Of a DNA stretch of 64,000 nt, positions 1 through 8,391 are shown in pieces. The first letter of the stretch is position 1; every line of letters starts with the position of its first letter. Where the stretch lies: NCBI GenBank assembly GCA_002416125.1, contig DIBU01000001.1:124001-188000 (forward strand), given 5' to 3'. The notes under the pieces were generated by a model. The model was not told the origin of the DNA and made no database searches. It saw only the letters and a program-made list of their open reading frames with translations. The DNA comes from Halieaceae bacterium UBA5044. GTDB lineage: Bacteria > Pseudomonadota > Gammaproteobacteria > Pseudomonadales > Halieaceae. Both the position numbers and the translations under genes were made by a program.

Positions 1-536
1 CCGTACTTCTCACGGAAGGCTGGATCGGTGGGATAGTCCTCGTTTTCGGGCTCCTCTTCCGCATTCAGGTGATAGAGATTACCGAAGAACTCATCGAAAC
101 CGTGATTGGTCGGCAGGTGCTCATCCTTGTCACCCAGGTGATTCTTGCCGAATTGCCCCGTCATGTAGCCGTGGTTCTTCAGCAGCCCGGCGATGGTCGG
201 GTCCTCTTCCTGCATACCCAGTTCAGCGCCTGGCAGGCCCACCTTGGACAAGCCTGTGCGGAAAACCGACTGCCCCATAATGAAGGAGGAACGGCCAGCG
301 GTGCAGCTCTGCTCACCGTAGTAGTCGGTAAACAACATGCCCTCGTTGGCAATGCGGTCGATGTTCGGTGTCGTGTAGCCCATCAGGCCACGGGTGTAGG
401 CGCTGATGTTGGACTGTCCAACATCGTCGCCCCAGATCACCAGGATATTGGGTTTATCGGCGGCCAGCGCCGAGCCGGCGGACAGCGCCCCAAGAAACGC
501 CAGGCAACGCCCGACGCGTTGGATAAGTGCATGCAT
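1..536 (-). CDS. Arylsulfatase (type I sulfatase), 5' part only
   Basis: The gene runs off the left edge, so only about 178 N-terminal codons are present. The start is an ATG at 536 preceded by a GAGGGAAG-like ribosome site. An N-terminal signal peptide (about residues 1-25, ending ...SALAA) is followed by the sulfatase opening KPNILVIWGDDVG, which supplies metal-binding aspartates. The signature C-T-A-G-R lies downstream; its cysteine is the residue converted to formylglycine in type I sulfatases. GKNHLGD, also typical, follows. The protein is expected in the periplasm and should cleave sulfate esters, but the substrate cannot be read from this fragment. No formylglycine-generating enzyme gene is visible in the window. 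Confidence 0.88.
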   Translation of the reverse strand, partial: MHALIQRVGRCLAFLGALSAGSALAADKPNILVIWGDDVGQSNISAYTRGLMGYTTPNIDRIANEGMLFTDYYGEQSCTAGRSSFIMGQSVFRTGLSKVGLPGAELGMQEEDPTIAGLLKNHGYMTGQFGKNHLGDKDEHLPTNHGFDEFFGNLYHLNAEEEPENEDYPTDPAFREKY

Positions 537-576
537 ACTCTTCCCTCACTGATTTTTTTCAGTTCTCCGACAAGAG

Positions 577-600
577 TTGCACATTGTGACAAAAGTGCAA
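577..600. promoter_or_regulatory. Inverted repeat upstream of the sulfatase gene
   Basis: TTGCAC (577-582) and GTGCAA (595-600) are perfect inverted arms with a 12-base spacer that holds a nested TTGT-G-ACAA. It lies about 40-65 bases upstream of the sulfatase start, in a 111-base gap. It could be an operator for the sulfatase gene or a hairpin that ends transcription of the preceding reverse-strand gene. There is no run of Ts directly after it, so an operator seems more likely. Confidence 0.3.
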
Positions 601-647
601 GGAAAAATGTGTGGCGTTTTCGTGACAGCGCCCCTGCAGGGGCAGCG

Positions 648-1319
648 CTAATCCGCCCTCGCAGCTTTTGAACTCAGCTCGCGGCGCAGGCGCACCGCCT
701 CTTCCAGCATCTTGAAGCGCTCGATGTCGGCTTCGAAACTGGCACGCACTTCCTCAACTTCTTCATTGCGGTCGGCGATCTGCCGATCGGTGGCAGCGAG
801 CTCCTTTTGCAGGCTGGCGATCGCCTTCAGCAGGGCCTCATCCACCGTCTGGCCACGGCGCTCCAGGTCGGCGGCCTGGGACTGGTAGGTTTCGATCTGC
901 TGCTTGTAATTGCGGCGGTTGCTTTTCAGGATGCCCACCCGCAGCCTCAGGTCGGCCAGCGCCCGGTCGCGGTGCGCCTCGATATCCTCAATCGAGCTGT
1001 AGCGCAACAGCAGGGTCTGGTCCCACTTGCGCAGGCGCTGCTCCTCCAGCGCCGCGGCTTCCTCCAGCCGCAGCTGCGACGTGGCGTCGGCAAGCTCCTC
1101 GGGGGTGAGCACCCTCGGCACCACTCGGATGACGACGCCGCGTTCGTTCAGCACCTCGTAGCCGCGGGCGACATACTCGGGTGGCACGCTGTCGTCCACC
1201 ACGACCACATCCTGGTCGTTGCGATAGCGATACAGCTCGTTGCCCTGGGCAATCGCCTGGGCCGCCAGGCAAGTGCACAACGCCGCGCTGATGAACTGTA
1301 TGACCGCCCGTCTTTTCAT
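648..1319 (-). CDS. Exported DUF4124-like protein with long coiled coil
   Basis: A 223-residue protein with an N-terminal signal peptide (about residues 1-25, ending ...AQAIAQ). After it comes a short aromatic, charged segment (ELYRYRNDQD...DDSVPPEYVARGYEVL) that resembles the DUF4124 type found in periplasmic proteins of marine gammaproteobacteria. From about residue 75 to the end the sequence is rich in E, R, L and A with heptad-like spacing and should form a coiled coil. The ATG at 1319 is chosen because it begins a proper signal peptide; an upstream extension of the reading frame would overlap pyrE. It lies 37 bases after pyrE on the same strand. The function is unknown; a periplasmic or envelope-associated structural role is inferred. 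Confidence 0.7.
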   Translation of the reverse strand: MKRRAVIQFISAALCTCLAAQAIAQGNELYRYRNDQDVVVVDDSVPPEYVARGYEVLNERGVVIRVVPRVLTPEELADATSQLRLEEAAALEEQRLRKWDQTLLLRYSSIEDIEAHRDRALADLRLRVGILKSNRRNYKQQIETYQSQAADLERRGQTVDEALLKAIASLQKELAATDRQIADRNEEVEEVRASFEADIERFKMLEEAVRLRRELSSKAARAD

Positions 1320-1356
1320 GGAGTCCAATATAGAGGTTGCCAGCCGGGGCAACAAG

Positions 1357-2001
1357 TCACACGCCGTAGCGCTTTCGGTAATCGCGCATGGCGACGAGCA
1401 CGTCCGTGTAGGCCTCTCCCGCGGCCTGCAGGTAATCGATGATGTGGCCCATATTGATGATACTGAGGACCGGAATACCCTGCTCGCGCTCCAGCTCCTG
1501 TATCGCAGAGGCGGAACCGGCGCCGCGCTCCTGGCGGTCGAGGCCGATGGCAACCCCCGCAAGCCGGGCGCCCGCTGCCTCTATCATGCCGATGACTTCG
1601 CGCACTGCCGTGCCCGCGGTGATCACGTCGTCGATGACCAGCACGCGGCCCTGCAGCGGCGCTCCCACCAGGGTTCCCCCTTCACCGTGGGTCTTCGCCT
1701 CCTTGCGGTTGTAGGCGAAGGGCACGTCACGCCCGTGATGGTCGGCGAGCGCCACCGCGGTGGCAGCGGCGAGTGGTATGCCCTTGTAGGCCGGCCCAAG
1801 CAGAACATCGAAATCGATTCCTGACTCCACGATGCTCTGCGCATAGCAGCGTCCTAGCGTGGCCAGGGCTGCCCCGCTGGAGAACGCCCCTGCATTGAAG
1901 AAATAGGGGCTGACGCGCCCGGACTTCAGCGTGAACTCACCGAACTTGAGAACATCGTGACGGCGTGCGAGTTCTATGAACTCCTGCTGGTATGCGTTCA
2001 T
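1357..2001 (-). CDS. pyrE: Orotate phosphoribosyltransferase
   Basis: PyrE joins orotate to PRPP to give orotidine 5'-monophosphate in cytoplasmic de novo pyrimidine synthesis. The 214-residue length is normal. The PRPP-binding signature VLVIDDVITAGTA is at residues 120-132 and the mobile catalytic loop RKEAKTHGEGG at 99-109. The N-terminus (FIELARRHDVLKFGEFTLKSGR) is typical of the gammaproteobacterial enzyme. It is divergent from the Crc-like gene across a 193-base gap, the arrangement known from Pseudomonas, which supports the assignment of both genes. Confidence 0.97.
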   Translation of the reverse strand: MNAYQQEFIELARRHDVLKFGEFTLKSGRVSPYFFNAGAFSSGAALATLGRCYAQSIVESGIDFDVLLGPAYKGIPLAAATAVALADHHGRDVPFAYNRKEAKTHGEGGTLVGAPLQGRVLVIDDVITAGTAVREVIGMIEAAGARLAGVAIGLDRQERGAGSASAIQELEREQGIPVLSIINMGHIIDYLQAAGEAYTDVLVAMRDYRKRYGV

Positions 2002-2194
2002 ATGTGACTCCGAAGGGGAGTAAGGGCTGCGAATTGGCCGGTTTGGGGTTATGCTTTTCCGGTGACGCCGGTATCATAGGCAGCGTGGAGCCGTAAGCGC
2101 TCCACTTCTACCGGGATTGGACATTCGACACAGTGCCGCCGCCCGGCGAACCCGAACCCGGCATGATACACGCTCTCTCAGCAAGGGGCCAAGA
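2002..2194. promoter_or_regulatory. Divergent pyrE / crc-like promoter region
   Basis: A 193-base noncoding gap that must hold the promoters of both pyrE (reverse) and the Crc-like gene (forward). A TATCAT element near 2072 is a possible -10 box for the forward gene, but no convincing -35 box at normal spacing was found. No clear attenuator hairpin followed by a T run was seen for pyrE. Confidence 0.35.
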
Positions 2195-2959
2195 ATGAGG
2201 ATCATCAGCTTCAGTGCCGACGGCATCCAGAACGCCGCTGGTAACGGATTTTATGACTGGCTGAGCGAGCAGGATGCCGACTTTATCTGTATCCAGGATC
2301 TGCGCTGCACCGAGTACGATCTTCGCGACGATCTCTACTTCCCGCGCGAGTACAACGCCTACTTCTACGACGACGTGGACGGCAAGTCCAACGGCGTGGC
2401 CATTTACTGCCGCAAGCTGCCCAAGGCCATCATGACCGGCCTGGGGTTTACCGATTTCGATATGGAAGGCCGCTACATCCAGGCCGACTACGAGAACCTG
2501 AGTGTAGGCTGCCTGCTGGCCCCCTATGCGGCACCCGGCAACGCGGAACAGCTGGCACGAAAAAACGAGTTCTACAGCCTGCTGCAGAACCACCTGCAGA
2601 AAATTCGCAACAAACGCCGCGAGTTCATCATCTGCGGCAACTGGCACCTGGCGCACACCGCTGCCGATGTCCAGGACACGGAGCGCAACAGCACGGTCCC
2701 GGGTTTCCTCGCTGAAGAGCGCCAGTGGATGGACGAACTCATCGACGGCGGCTATGTCGACGCGTTCCGGGAAATCAACTCCGATCGCGATGAGTTCAGC
2801 TGGTGGCCGGATGGTGAGCCGGGCAGCAACGGCTGGCGCACCGACTTCCAGATCATTTCGAAGGGCCTGAAGTACGCGGTGGACTACGGCGCCATCTACA
2901 AGGCGCGGGTGTTCTCCACCCACGCCCCGGTCATCATGGATTACGACATCGAAGTCTGA
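2195..2959 (+). CDS. crc: Crc-like protein (catalytically degenerate exonuclease III fold)
   Basis: A 254-residue member of the exonuclease III/EEP superfamily that matches Pseudomonas Crc in length, layout and motifs (start MRIISFSADGIQ; ICIQDLR at 32-38; RREFIICGNW at 141-150; STHAPVIMDYD near the end). The residues that make exonuclease III active are replaced: the active-site glutamate is missing from ICIQDLR, the GDxN motif reads GNWH, and the terminal SDH reads STH. In Pseudomonas, Crc works with Hfq to block translation of catabolic mRNAs. The ATG at 2195 has AAGGGGCC-like upstream purines and aligns with the family start. The pyrE neighbour is conserved. A regulatory, non-nuclease role is inferred. 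Confidence 0.82.
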   Translation: MRIISFSADGIQNAAGNGFYDWLSEQDADFICIQDLRCTEYDLRDDLYFPREYNAYFYDDVDGKSNGVAIYCRKLPKAIMTGLGFTDFDMEGRYIQADYENLSVGCLLAPYAAPGNAEQLARKNEFYSLLQNHLQKIRNKRREFIICGNWHLAHTAADVQDTERNSTVPGFLAEERQWMDELIDGGYVDAFREINSDRDEFSWWPDGEPGSNGWRTDFQIISKGLKYAVDYGAIYKARVFSTHAPVIMDYDIEV

Positions 2960-2965
2960 TCCGGC

Positions 2966-3685
2966 TCAACCCGCCAGCGCCAGCCTCTGGGCCTCAAAAA
3001 GCTGGCGGATGCCGGTTTCTGCCAAATCGAGCATGGCGTTCATTTCGTCGCGCTGGAAGGGCTGCCCCTCGGCGGTGCCCTGTACTTCAATAAAACCGCC
3101 GTCCTCACCCATCACGACATTCATGTCCGTATCGGCCCGGGAATCCTCACGGTAATCCAGGTCCAGCACGGGTACGCCCTGGAAGACACCGACAGACACC
3201 GACGCCACCATCTGCAACAGCGGGTCGGTGGTGATCAGCTTCTTGCGCTGCAGGTGATTCAGGGCATCCACCAGTGCCACGCAGGCACCGGTAATGGCCG
3301 CGGTCCGGGTGCCGCCATCAGCCTGAATCACGTCGCAGTCAACGGTGATGGTAAATTCACCCAGCTTTTTCAGATCCACCGCCGAGCGCAGTGAGCGGCC
3401 AATCAGCCGCTGTATTTCCAGTGTGCGACCACCCTGCTTGCCGCGACTGGCCTCGCGGTCCATGCGCGAACCGGTAGAGCGCGGCAGCATACCGTACTCG
3501 GCCGTGACCCAGCCGCTGCCCGTGCCGCGCAGAAACCGGGGTACGCCGGGCTCTACGGAGGCTGTGCAAATGACCCGCGTGGCGCCAAACTCGACCAGCA
3601 CAGAACCCTCCGCGTGGCAGGTGAAATCCCGGGTGAGGATGACAGTTCTCAGGTCGTCAGGCGCGCGGCCGCTGGGTCGTTGCAT
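2966..3685 (-). CDS. rph: Ribonuclease PH
   Basis: RNase PH trims tRNA 3' ends phosphorolytically. The 239-residue protein has the full family layout: MQRPSGRAPDDLR start, TAEYGMLPRST at about 61-71, the phosphate- and RNA-binding stretch REASRGKQGGRTLEIQRLIG at 77-96, and LDLDYREDSRADTDMN at about 174-189 with the catalytic aspartates. The ATG at 3685 follows a GGAGA ribosome site; a much longer upstream extension of the frame is antisense to yicC and is discarded. It converges on the Crc-like gene with a 6-base gap and is divergent from yicC. Confidence 0.96.
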   Translation of the reverse strand: MQRPSGRAPDDLRTVILTRDFTCHAEGSVLVEFGATRVICTASVEPGVPRFLRGTGSGWVTAEYGMLPRSTGSRMDREASRGKQGGRTLEIQRLIGRSLRSAVDLKKLGEFTITVDCDVIQADGGTRTAAITGACVALVDALNHLQRKKLITTDPLLQMVASVSVGVFQGVPVLDLDYREDSRADTDMNVVMGEDGGFIEVQGTAEGQPFQRDEMNAMLDLAETGIRQLFEAQRLALAG

Positions 3686-3826
3686 GGGGAGTCTCCGGTC
3701 AATGGGTGGCGCAGTATACGCGAGCCGGGAGCTGGCTGCAGTGCGCCACCTGGCGCGCCGGAGCGGGTGTGAGCCGGCCAGCCAGCCTGCTAGACTCTGT
3801 GGGCACTTTCGGCAGAGGCAGTACGC

Positions 3827-4702
3827 TTGACGACACCTATCTACAGCATGACGGCTTTCGCAAGGCAGAGCAGCAGCGGCCAGGGCGGCGAGCTTACCGT
3901 GGAACTCCGTACCGTCAACCACCGCTACCTGGATTGCAGTTTCAAACTGCCCGACCTGCTGCGCAGCGCAGAAACCTCCCTGCGCGCCCGCGCCGCGGCA
4001 CGCCTGTCCCGCGGCAAGCTGGATTGCCTGGTGCGCTTTCAGGCCAGCGAGACAAAGGGGTCGGCGCTGCAGGTCAACCGGGAACACCTGCAAAAGGTCA
4101 TTGAGACCGCCCTGGACATCGCGCACGCACTGCCGGCCGCGCAACCGATCAACCCGCTGGAGCTGTTGCAGTTTCCAGGCGTGTGCAGCGCGGCACTGAC
4201 TGACGAAACGACACTGCTGCACAGCGTCAACGCGCTGTTCGACACCGCACTGGATACCCTGATGGAAAACCGGGCTCGCGAGGGCGCCCAGCTGGCGGCG
4301 CTCATTCGCGACCGCCTGAACCAGGTCGAAGCTGCCACCGCAGCGGCCCGCGCACAGATACCGGCGCTGCGCGAGCAACAGCAGGCACGACTGCGGACGC
4401 GCCTCGCGGAATTGCGGGTGGAGGTCGACCAGGAGCGGCTGGAGCAGGAACTGGTCTACCTGGCGCAGAAGGCCGATGTGGAAGAAGAGCTGGACCGGCT
4501 GCAGGCCCATATTCGCGAAGTGCGGCACACGCTGGACACCGGTGGCCCCTGCGGGCGGCGCCTGGATTTTCTCATGCAGGAGCTGAACCGGGAGGCGAAC
4601 ACCCTGTCCTCCAAGTCGATCGCCAGTAGCACCACGCACAATGCGGTTGAACTGAAGGTGCTGATCGAGCAAATGCGGGAGCAGGTGCAGAATATCGAGT
4701 GA
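3827..4702 (+). CDS. yicC: YicC/YloC-type endoribonuclease
   Basis: A 291-residue protein with the family N-terminus SMTAFARQ and the conserved C-terminal block ELNREANTLSSKS, with a glutamate-rich helical middle. YicC family members are endoribonucleases; E. coli YicC has been linked to small-RNA turnover. A TTG at 3827 preceded by AGAGG is taken as start because it gives the usual residues before SMTAFAR; an ATG at 3848 is the alternative. In Pseudomonas this gene directly precedes gmk, but here gmk is about 23.8 kb away. Confidence 0.9.
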   Translation: MTTPIYSMTAFARQSSSGQGGELTVELRTVNHRYLDCSFKLPDLLRSAETSLRARAAARLSRGKLDCLVRFQASETKGSALQVNREHLQKVIETALDIAHALPAAQPINPLELLQFPGVCSAALTDETTLLHSVNALFDTALDTLMENRAREGAQLAALIRDRLNQVEAATAAARAQIPALREQQQARLRTRLAELRVEVDQERLEQELVYLAQKADVEEELDRLQAHIREVRHTLDTGGPCGRRLDFLMQELNREANTLSSKSIASSTTHNAVELKVLIEQMREQVQNIE

Positions 4703-4750
4703 GGCAAACGGCCACCCCCCAAACCTGCAGCCCGGGAGCGCTGCTGCAAC

Positions 4751-5662
4751 TCAGGACAGGGTTCCCGCAAGCGGGTCGAAACGCAGCTGCTTGAGGCGAT
4801 CGACAAACCAGTTGAGACCCCTTCCCCCCTTACCGCGCGACCAGGCCACCGATATTTCAACGGGCGCCTTGGGGACATCCAGCTCCAGAATCCGCAAGCG
4901 CCCCTCTGCCAGCTCCCGAACAATGCGATGGCGCGGCAGGTAACCAACACCCAGACCCTTGCACTGCACCTCGATTTTATGGTCGATCGTGGGCACGATG
5001 ATGCGGCTCTGGCCATCCAGCAGCCGGGCCGAGCGCACGGGCAGGCGCCGCGAGCTGTCCGCGACGATGACCGTTGGATAGTCCAGGATGGCGCTAGCGG
5101 GAAGCGGTAACGGCAGCGCCGTCAAGGGATGATCAGAGGCAACCGCGAACTCAAAAATGACCTCCCCCAGGACATGCCGCAGGAAGCCGCTGGCAGGAGG
5201 CGAGCCCGTCGCGCCGATCACCAGATCACAGCGATCATGACTCAAAGCGTCCCAGCTACCACCGAGAACCTCTTCGGTAAGACGAATCTCGGTCTTGGGC
5301 TGTATGCGCTGAAAGGCCTCGATCAACTCGTAGATGGGCTCGCAGTTCAGAACACTGTCGACGCCAATCCGCAACTCGACTTCCCAGCCGTCGGCCTCGC
5401 GGCGGGCCATCGCCGTCAGTTCTTCCGCGGCTTTGAGAATCTCCCGACCCTGCCTCAGAACCAATCGGCCAATGGCGGTCAACTCGGCCTTGCGTCGGCT
5501 CCGATCAAACAGGCTGACCCCGAGGTCCTCCTCCAACTTATTCACTGTGTAAGAAACGGCTGATGGCACGCGATGCAATTCTTCCGCCGCTGCGGCAAAG
5601 CTCTGGCGCCGCTCTATCGCATCCAGTGTCAGCAGGGCATCCAGCGTTAACAGTAAACGCAT
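4751..5662 (-). CDS. LysR-family transcriptional regulator
   Basis: A 303-residue LysR-type regulator. The N-terminal winged helix-turn-helix (about residues 5-65: DALLTLDAIERRQSFAAAAE, SAVSYTVNKLEEDLGVSLF) is followed by a LysR substrate-binding domain. It is divergent from a doxX gene across a 111-base gap that contains an inverted repeat of the right kind. LysR/DoxX pairs of this YhaJ-like type are common and often answer to electrophiles or aromatic compounds. Control of doxX and perhaps the CDGSH-fusion gene is inferred from position. It converges with yicC, 48 bases away. Confidence 0.88.
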   Translation of the reverse strand: MRLLLTLDALLTLDAIERRQSFAAAAEELHRVPSAVSYTVNKLEEDLGVSLFDRSRRKAELTAIGRLVLRQGREILKAAEELTAMARREADGWEVELRIGVDSVLNCEPIYELIEAFQRIQPKTEIRLTEEVLGGSWDALSHDRCDLVIGATGSPPASGFLRHVLGEVIFEFAVASDHPLTALPLPLPASAILDYPTVIVADSSRRLPVRSARLLDGQSRIIVPTIDHKIEVQCKGLGVGYLPRHRIVRELAEGRLRILELDVPKAPVEISVAWSRGKGGRGLNWFVDRLKQLRFDPLAGTLS

Positions 5663-5695
5663 ACTTCAATATTTCTGACCATATTGCTCAAATCA

Positions 5696-5713
5696 TTCCG
5701 CTATTTTACGGAA
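5696..5713. promoter_or_regulatory. Candidate LysR operator
   Basis: TTCCG (5696-5700) and CGGAA (5709-5713) form perfect inverted arms around an 8-base AT-rich spacer, in the 111-base divergent gap between the lysR and doxX genes. LysR regulators usually bind interrupted dyads of about this size close to their own start. The site sits 34 bases from the lysR start and 60 bases before the doxX start. Confidence 0.45.
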
Positions 5714-5773
5714 AAGATAATTAATACTATGCACATGGGCAACAAATATTCTGAATTAATTAGGAAAAGCATC

Positions 5774-6220
5774 ATGAACAAGACTCTTTTTATGCGCACT
5801 ATCGAGACCAACGACCAGATCGCAAGCCTTGCGCTTCGCATTCCGGCAGGCATCATCTTCATCGCCCATGGCGCACAGAAACTGTTCGGCAGCTTCGGCG
5901 GATATGGGCTGGAAGGCACGGGGCAATGGATGGCCTCCATCGGTTTGGAGCCGGGCTACCTGATGGCACTGGCAGCGGGCAGCGCCGAATTTTTCGGGGG
6001 TCTGGCATTACTCCTGGGCTTGCTCACACGACCGGCCGCCTGCGTTCTGGCGGTGACCATGCTGGTCGCCATCGTCGCAGTGCATCTTCCACACGGCCTG
6101 TTCTTGAGCAACAACGGCTATGAGTTTGGCCTTGCCCTGCTGGGGATGACCATAGCCTTGACCTTTGCCGGTGGCGGAAAGTACTCGCTGGACCGTACAC
6201 TGGCTGAGCGGAATGGCTGA
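5774..6220 (+). CDS. DoxX-family membrane protein
   Basis: A 148-residue protein with four predicted membrane helices. The first helix carries the family pattern ALRIPAGIIFIAHGAQKLFGSFGGYG, and the acidic-glycine turn GSAEFFGGLALLLGLLTR follows, as in DoxX/YqjF/YphA proteins. The ATG at 5774 has a strong AGGAAAAG site; an in-frame ATG further upstream would only add a non-membrane tail across the operator region. DoxX proteins are inner-membrane proteins often linked to quinone, redox or electrophile stress. It is followed after 88 bases by the CDGSH/glutamate synthase fusion, likely in one transcript under the divergent LysR regulator. Confidence 0.85.
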   Translation: MNKTLFMRTIETNDQIASLALRIPAGIIFIAHGAQKLFGSFGGYGLEGTGQWMASIGLEPGYLMALAAGSAEFFGGLALLLGLLTRPAACVLAVTMLVAIVAVHLPHGLFLSNNGYEFGLALLGMTIALTFAGGGKYSLDRTLAERNG

Positions 6221-6308
6221 AGATCTGCGCCACTGCGATCACGACAGCCCTGGTGACACAGGCCGAATGCCGCCGCTCCAGCCGGCCCAGCACAGACGGA
6301 GCAAGCTC

Positions 6309-7847
6309 ATGAACCCCATCGTCGCGGATAACAAGCCGATAAAAGTTGAACTCGAAAAGGGCAAGGAGTATCACTTCTGCACCTGTGGCCGCTCTCAGTC
6401 CCAGCCGTTTTGTGACGGCTCGCACGCGGGCACAGCGTTCACACCAAAACCTTTTACGCCGGAGGAATCCGGCGCGTCCCTCCTGTGCCAGTGCAAGCAG
6501 TCGGCAGATACCCCCTTCTGCGATGGTTCTCACAACAAGCTGGATGACAGCGAGGTCGGCCAGGAAGGACCGGCCATCGACAAAGACGACACCAAGGCTC
6601 CCGCCGCCAGCGCAACGACAGAGGAGCCCACGGTAGAGTTCATCCATCAATTGGCCCGTGACGGCCTGGCCACGCTGGGAAGTCATGGGCCGATGGCCGC
6701 AATGGGCATCCCCCGACACCTGCTGCCCCAGTGGGATGACCTGCAAATCCTGACCGCGCAGCTGGCAACCAAACCGCTGCCCGAGAGCGCAGCAGTGCGC
6801 ACCGAGCTCGTGATTGGCCCGGCATCCAGAAAACCCCTGCAACTCACTACGCCACTGCTGGTTTCCGACATGAGTTTCGGCGCGCTTTCCGAGGAAGCAA
6901 AAATCGCCCTGGCCACAGGCGCCGAGCTTGCAGGAACGGGTATCTGCTCCGGAGAGGGAGGCATGTTGCCGGAGGAGCAAGCTGCAAATTCTCGCTACTT
7001 CTACGAGTTGGCCAGCGCGCAGTTCGGCTACGACGAGAATGCATTACGGAATGTTCAGGCGTTCCACTTCAAGGGCGGCCAGGGGGCGAAAACGGGCACC
7101 GGCGGCCACCTGCCCGGCAGCAAAAACACCGGCAGGATTGCTGAAATTCGCGGCATCCCTGCAGGAGAGCCCGCGGTGTCGCCCCCTGCATTCGCCGAGT
7201 TGACGACCGCCAGGGACTTCAGGCGCTTCGCCGATCGCGTTCGCGAAATAACCGGTGGAATACCGATCGGCTTCAAGCTCAGCGCCAACCATATCGAGCG
7301 TGACATCCAGTTTGCCCTGGACGCCAGCGCCGACTACATCATTCTGGACGGACGCGGGGGCGGCACGGGTGCCGCACCGCAAATGTTCCGGGATCACATC
7401 AGTGTGCCTACAATACCGGCCCTGGCGAGGGCACGACGCTATCTGGACAAGCAGGGTGTCAGTGGGCAGGTAACGCTGATCATCACGGGCGGCCTGCGTA
7501 CACCCATGGATTTCGTGAAGGCGCTCGCGCTGGGTGCCGACGGCGTTGCGATTGCAACCAGCGCCATGCAGGCAATAGGCTGCGTTGCCGCACGCATCTG
7601 CAACACCAACAACTGCCCGGCGGGGATAGCCACACAACGCGCGGACCTGCGACAGCGACTGAATATCGACAAATCGGCAGGACAGTTGAGAAACTTCCTG
7701 GACGCGTCTGTGGAGCTCATGCGGGTTATGGCGCGAGCCTGCGGTCACGACGCACTTCACTTGTTCAACAAGAATGACCTGGCAACCTGGCAACGCGAAA
7801 TGGCCCTGTTGTCCGGCGTCGCTTTTTCCGGTGTAACGGAACCCTGA
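6309..7847 (+). CDS. Double CDGSH iron-sulfur / glutamate synthase FMN-domain fusion
   Basis: A 512-residue fusion. Two CDGSH motifs occupy the first 80 residues: C24, C26, C35, H39 and C60, C62, C71, H75, each able to hold a [2Fe-2S] cluster. From about residue 110 the protein matches the FMN-binding central domain of glutamate synthase (GltB/GltS type): LVSDMSFGALS, GEGGM, GQGAKTGTGGHLPG, LDGRGGGTGAAP and a [3Fe-4S] cysteine set C425, C431, C436 (GCVAARICNTNNCPAGIATQ). No glutaminase domain is present, so it is not a normal glutamate synthase. The likely role is an FMN/Fe-S redox enzyme with an in-built electron relay; the substrate is unknown. The start at 6309 begins just before the first CDGSH domain. 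Confidence 0.85.
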   Translation: MNPIVADNKPIKVELEKGKEYHFCTCGRSQSQPFCDGSHAGTAFTPKPFTPEESGASLLCQCKQSADTPFCDGSHNKLDDSEVGQEGPAIDKDDTKAPAASATTEEPTVEFIHQLARDGLATLGSHGPMAAMGIPRHLLPQWDDLQILTAQLATKPLPESAAVRTELVIGPASRKPLQLTTPLLVSDMSFGALSEEAKIALATGAELAGTGICSGEGGMLPEEQAANSRYFYELASAQFGYDENALRNVQAFHFKGGQGAKTGTGGHLPGSKNTGRIAEIRGIPAGEPAVSPPAFAELTTARDFRRFADRVREITGGIPIGFKLSANHIERDIQFALDASADYIILDGRGGGTGAAPQMFRDHISVPTIPALARARRYLDKQGVSGQVTLIITGGLRTPMDFVKALALGADGVAIATSAMQAIGCVAARICNTNNCPAGIATQRADLRQRLNIDKSAGQLRNFLDASVELMRVMARACGHDALHLFNKNDLATWQREMALLSGVAFSGVTEP

Positions 7848-7894
7848 AGCCACCGGTAAACGCTCTATCTTCTACCAACAGACAGGAATACCTC

Positions 7895-8263
7895 ATGAAA
7901 CAAGCCGCCGCCATCGGCGCCACCTTATTGCTGCTGTCCGGGTGCGCAAACCCGCCGCATGACAATAAGGACGGTGCCGGAGAACAGGACGTGACACAGC
8001 ACACCCAGACGGTGCATACCTACCGCTGCGCCAGCGGCGCAACCATTACGGCAATCTACCCCACTACCGAATCGGCAGAAGTGCTTTATCAGGGTAGAAC
8101 CTACCTCATGCGCAGTGCCGTGTCCGCCAGTGGTGCGCGTTACGTGGGGGATGATCGGGAGTGGTGGACACGCGGCTCGGGCCCCGGCGCCGAGGGCACG
8201 CTGTTTCGTCATCTGCCGGACAAGACCTCCGGCGAACCTCTCGAGGTTTGCACAGAATCCTGA
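7895..8263 (+). CDS. MliC-family lipoprotein (lysozyme inhibitor type)
   Basis: A 122-residue lipoprotein. The signal peptide ends in the lipobox LLSGC with the lipidated cysteine at 17. The mature part carries the MliC pattern: YRCASGATITAIYP, the conserved loop SASGARYVGD, then WWTRG and a final cysteine that should pair with the one in YRC. MliC proteins sit at the outer membrane or periplasm and block c-type lysozymes through the SGxxY loop. It stands alone between the CDGSH fusion and selA on the same strand, with a 47-base gap upstream. Confidence 0.82.
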   Translation: MKQAAAIGATLLLLSGCANPPHDNKDGAGEQDVTQHTQTVHTYRCASGATITAIYPTTESAEVLYQGRTYLMRSAVSASGARYVGDDREWWTRGSGPGAEGTLFRHLPDKTSGEPLEVCTES

Positions 8264-8391
8264 ATCCGCGCTGGCGGGGGAGCGGTTCCATCATGCTGTG
8301 TTGTTGCGCGCTATCCCCTAAAATCGTGCACAGGAAGAGGGCGATCCGATACGCTGTCGAGGCATCGGGCAAACACCAGAGGACATGCAAA

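Noticed and set aside
3686..4672. Long N-terminal extension of rph across yicC
   Set aside because: The extension is antisense to a clear yicC gene and RNase PH starts at MQRPSGRAPDD as in its family.
8264..8391. Possible selC (tRNA-Sec) upstream of selA
   Set aside because: No tRNA-like cloverleaf with the long Sec acceptor stem or a TCA anticodon could be drawn in this gap.
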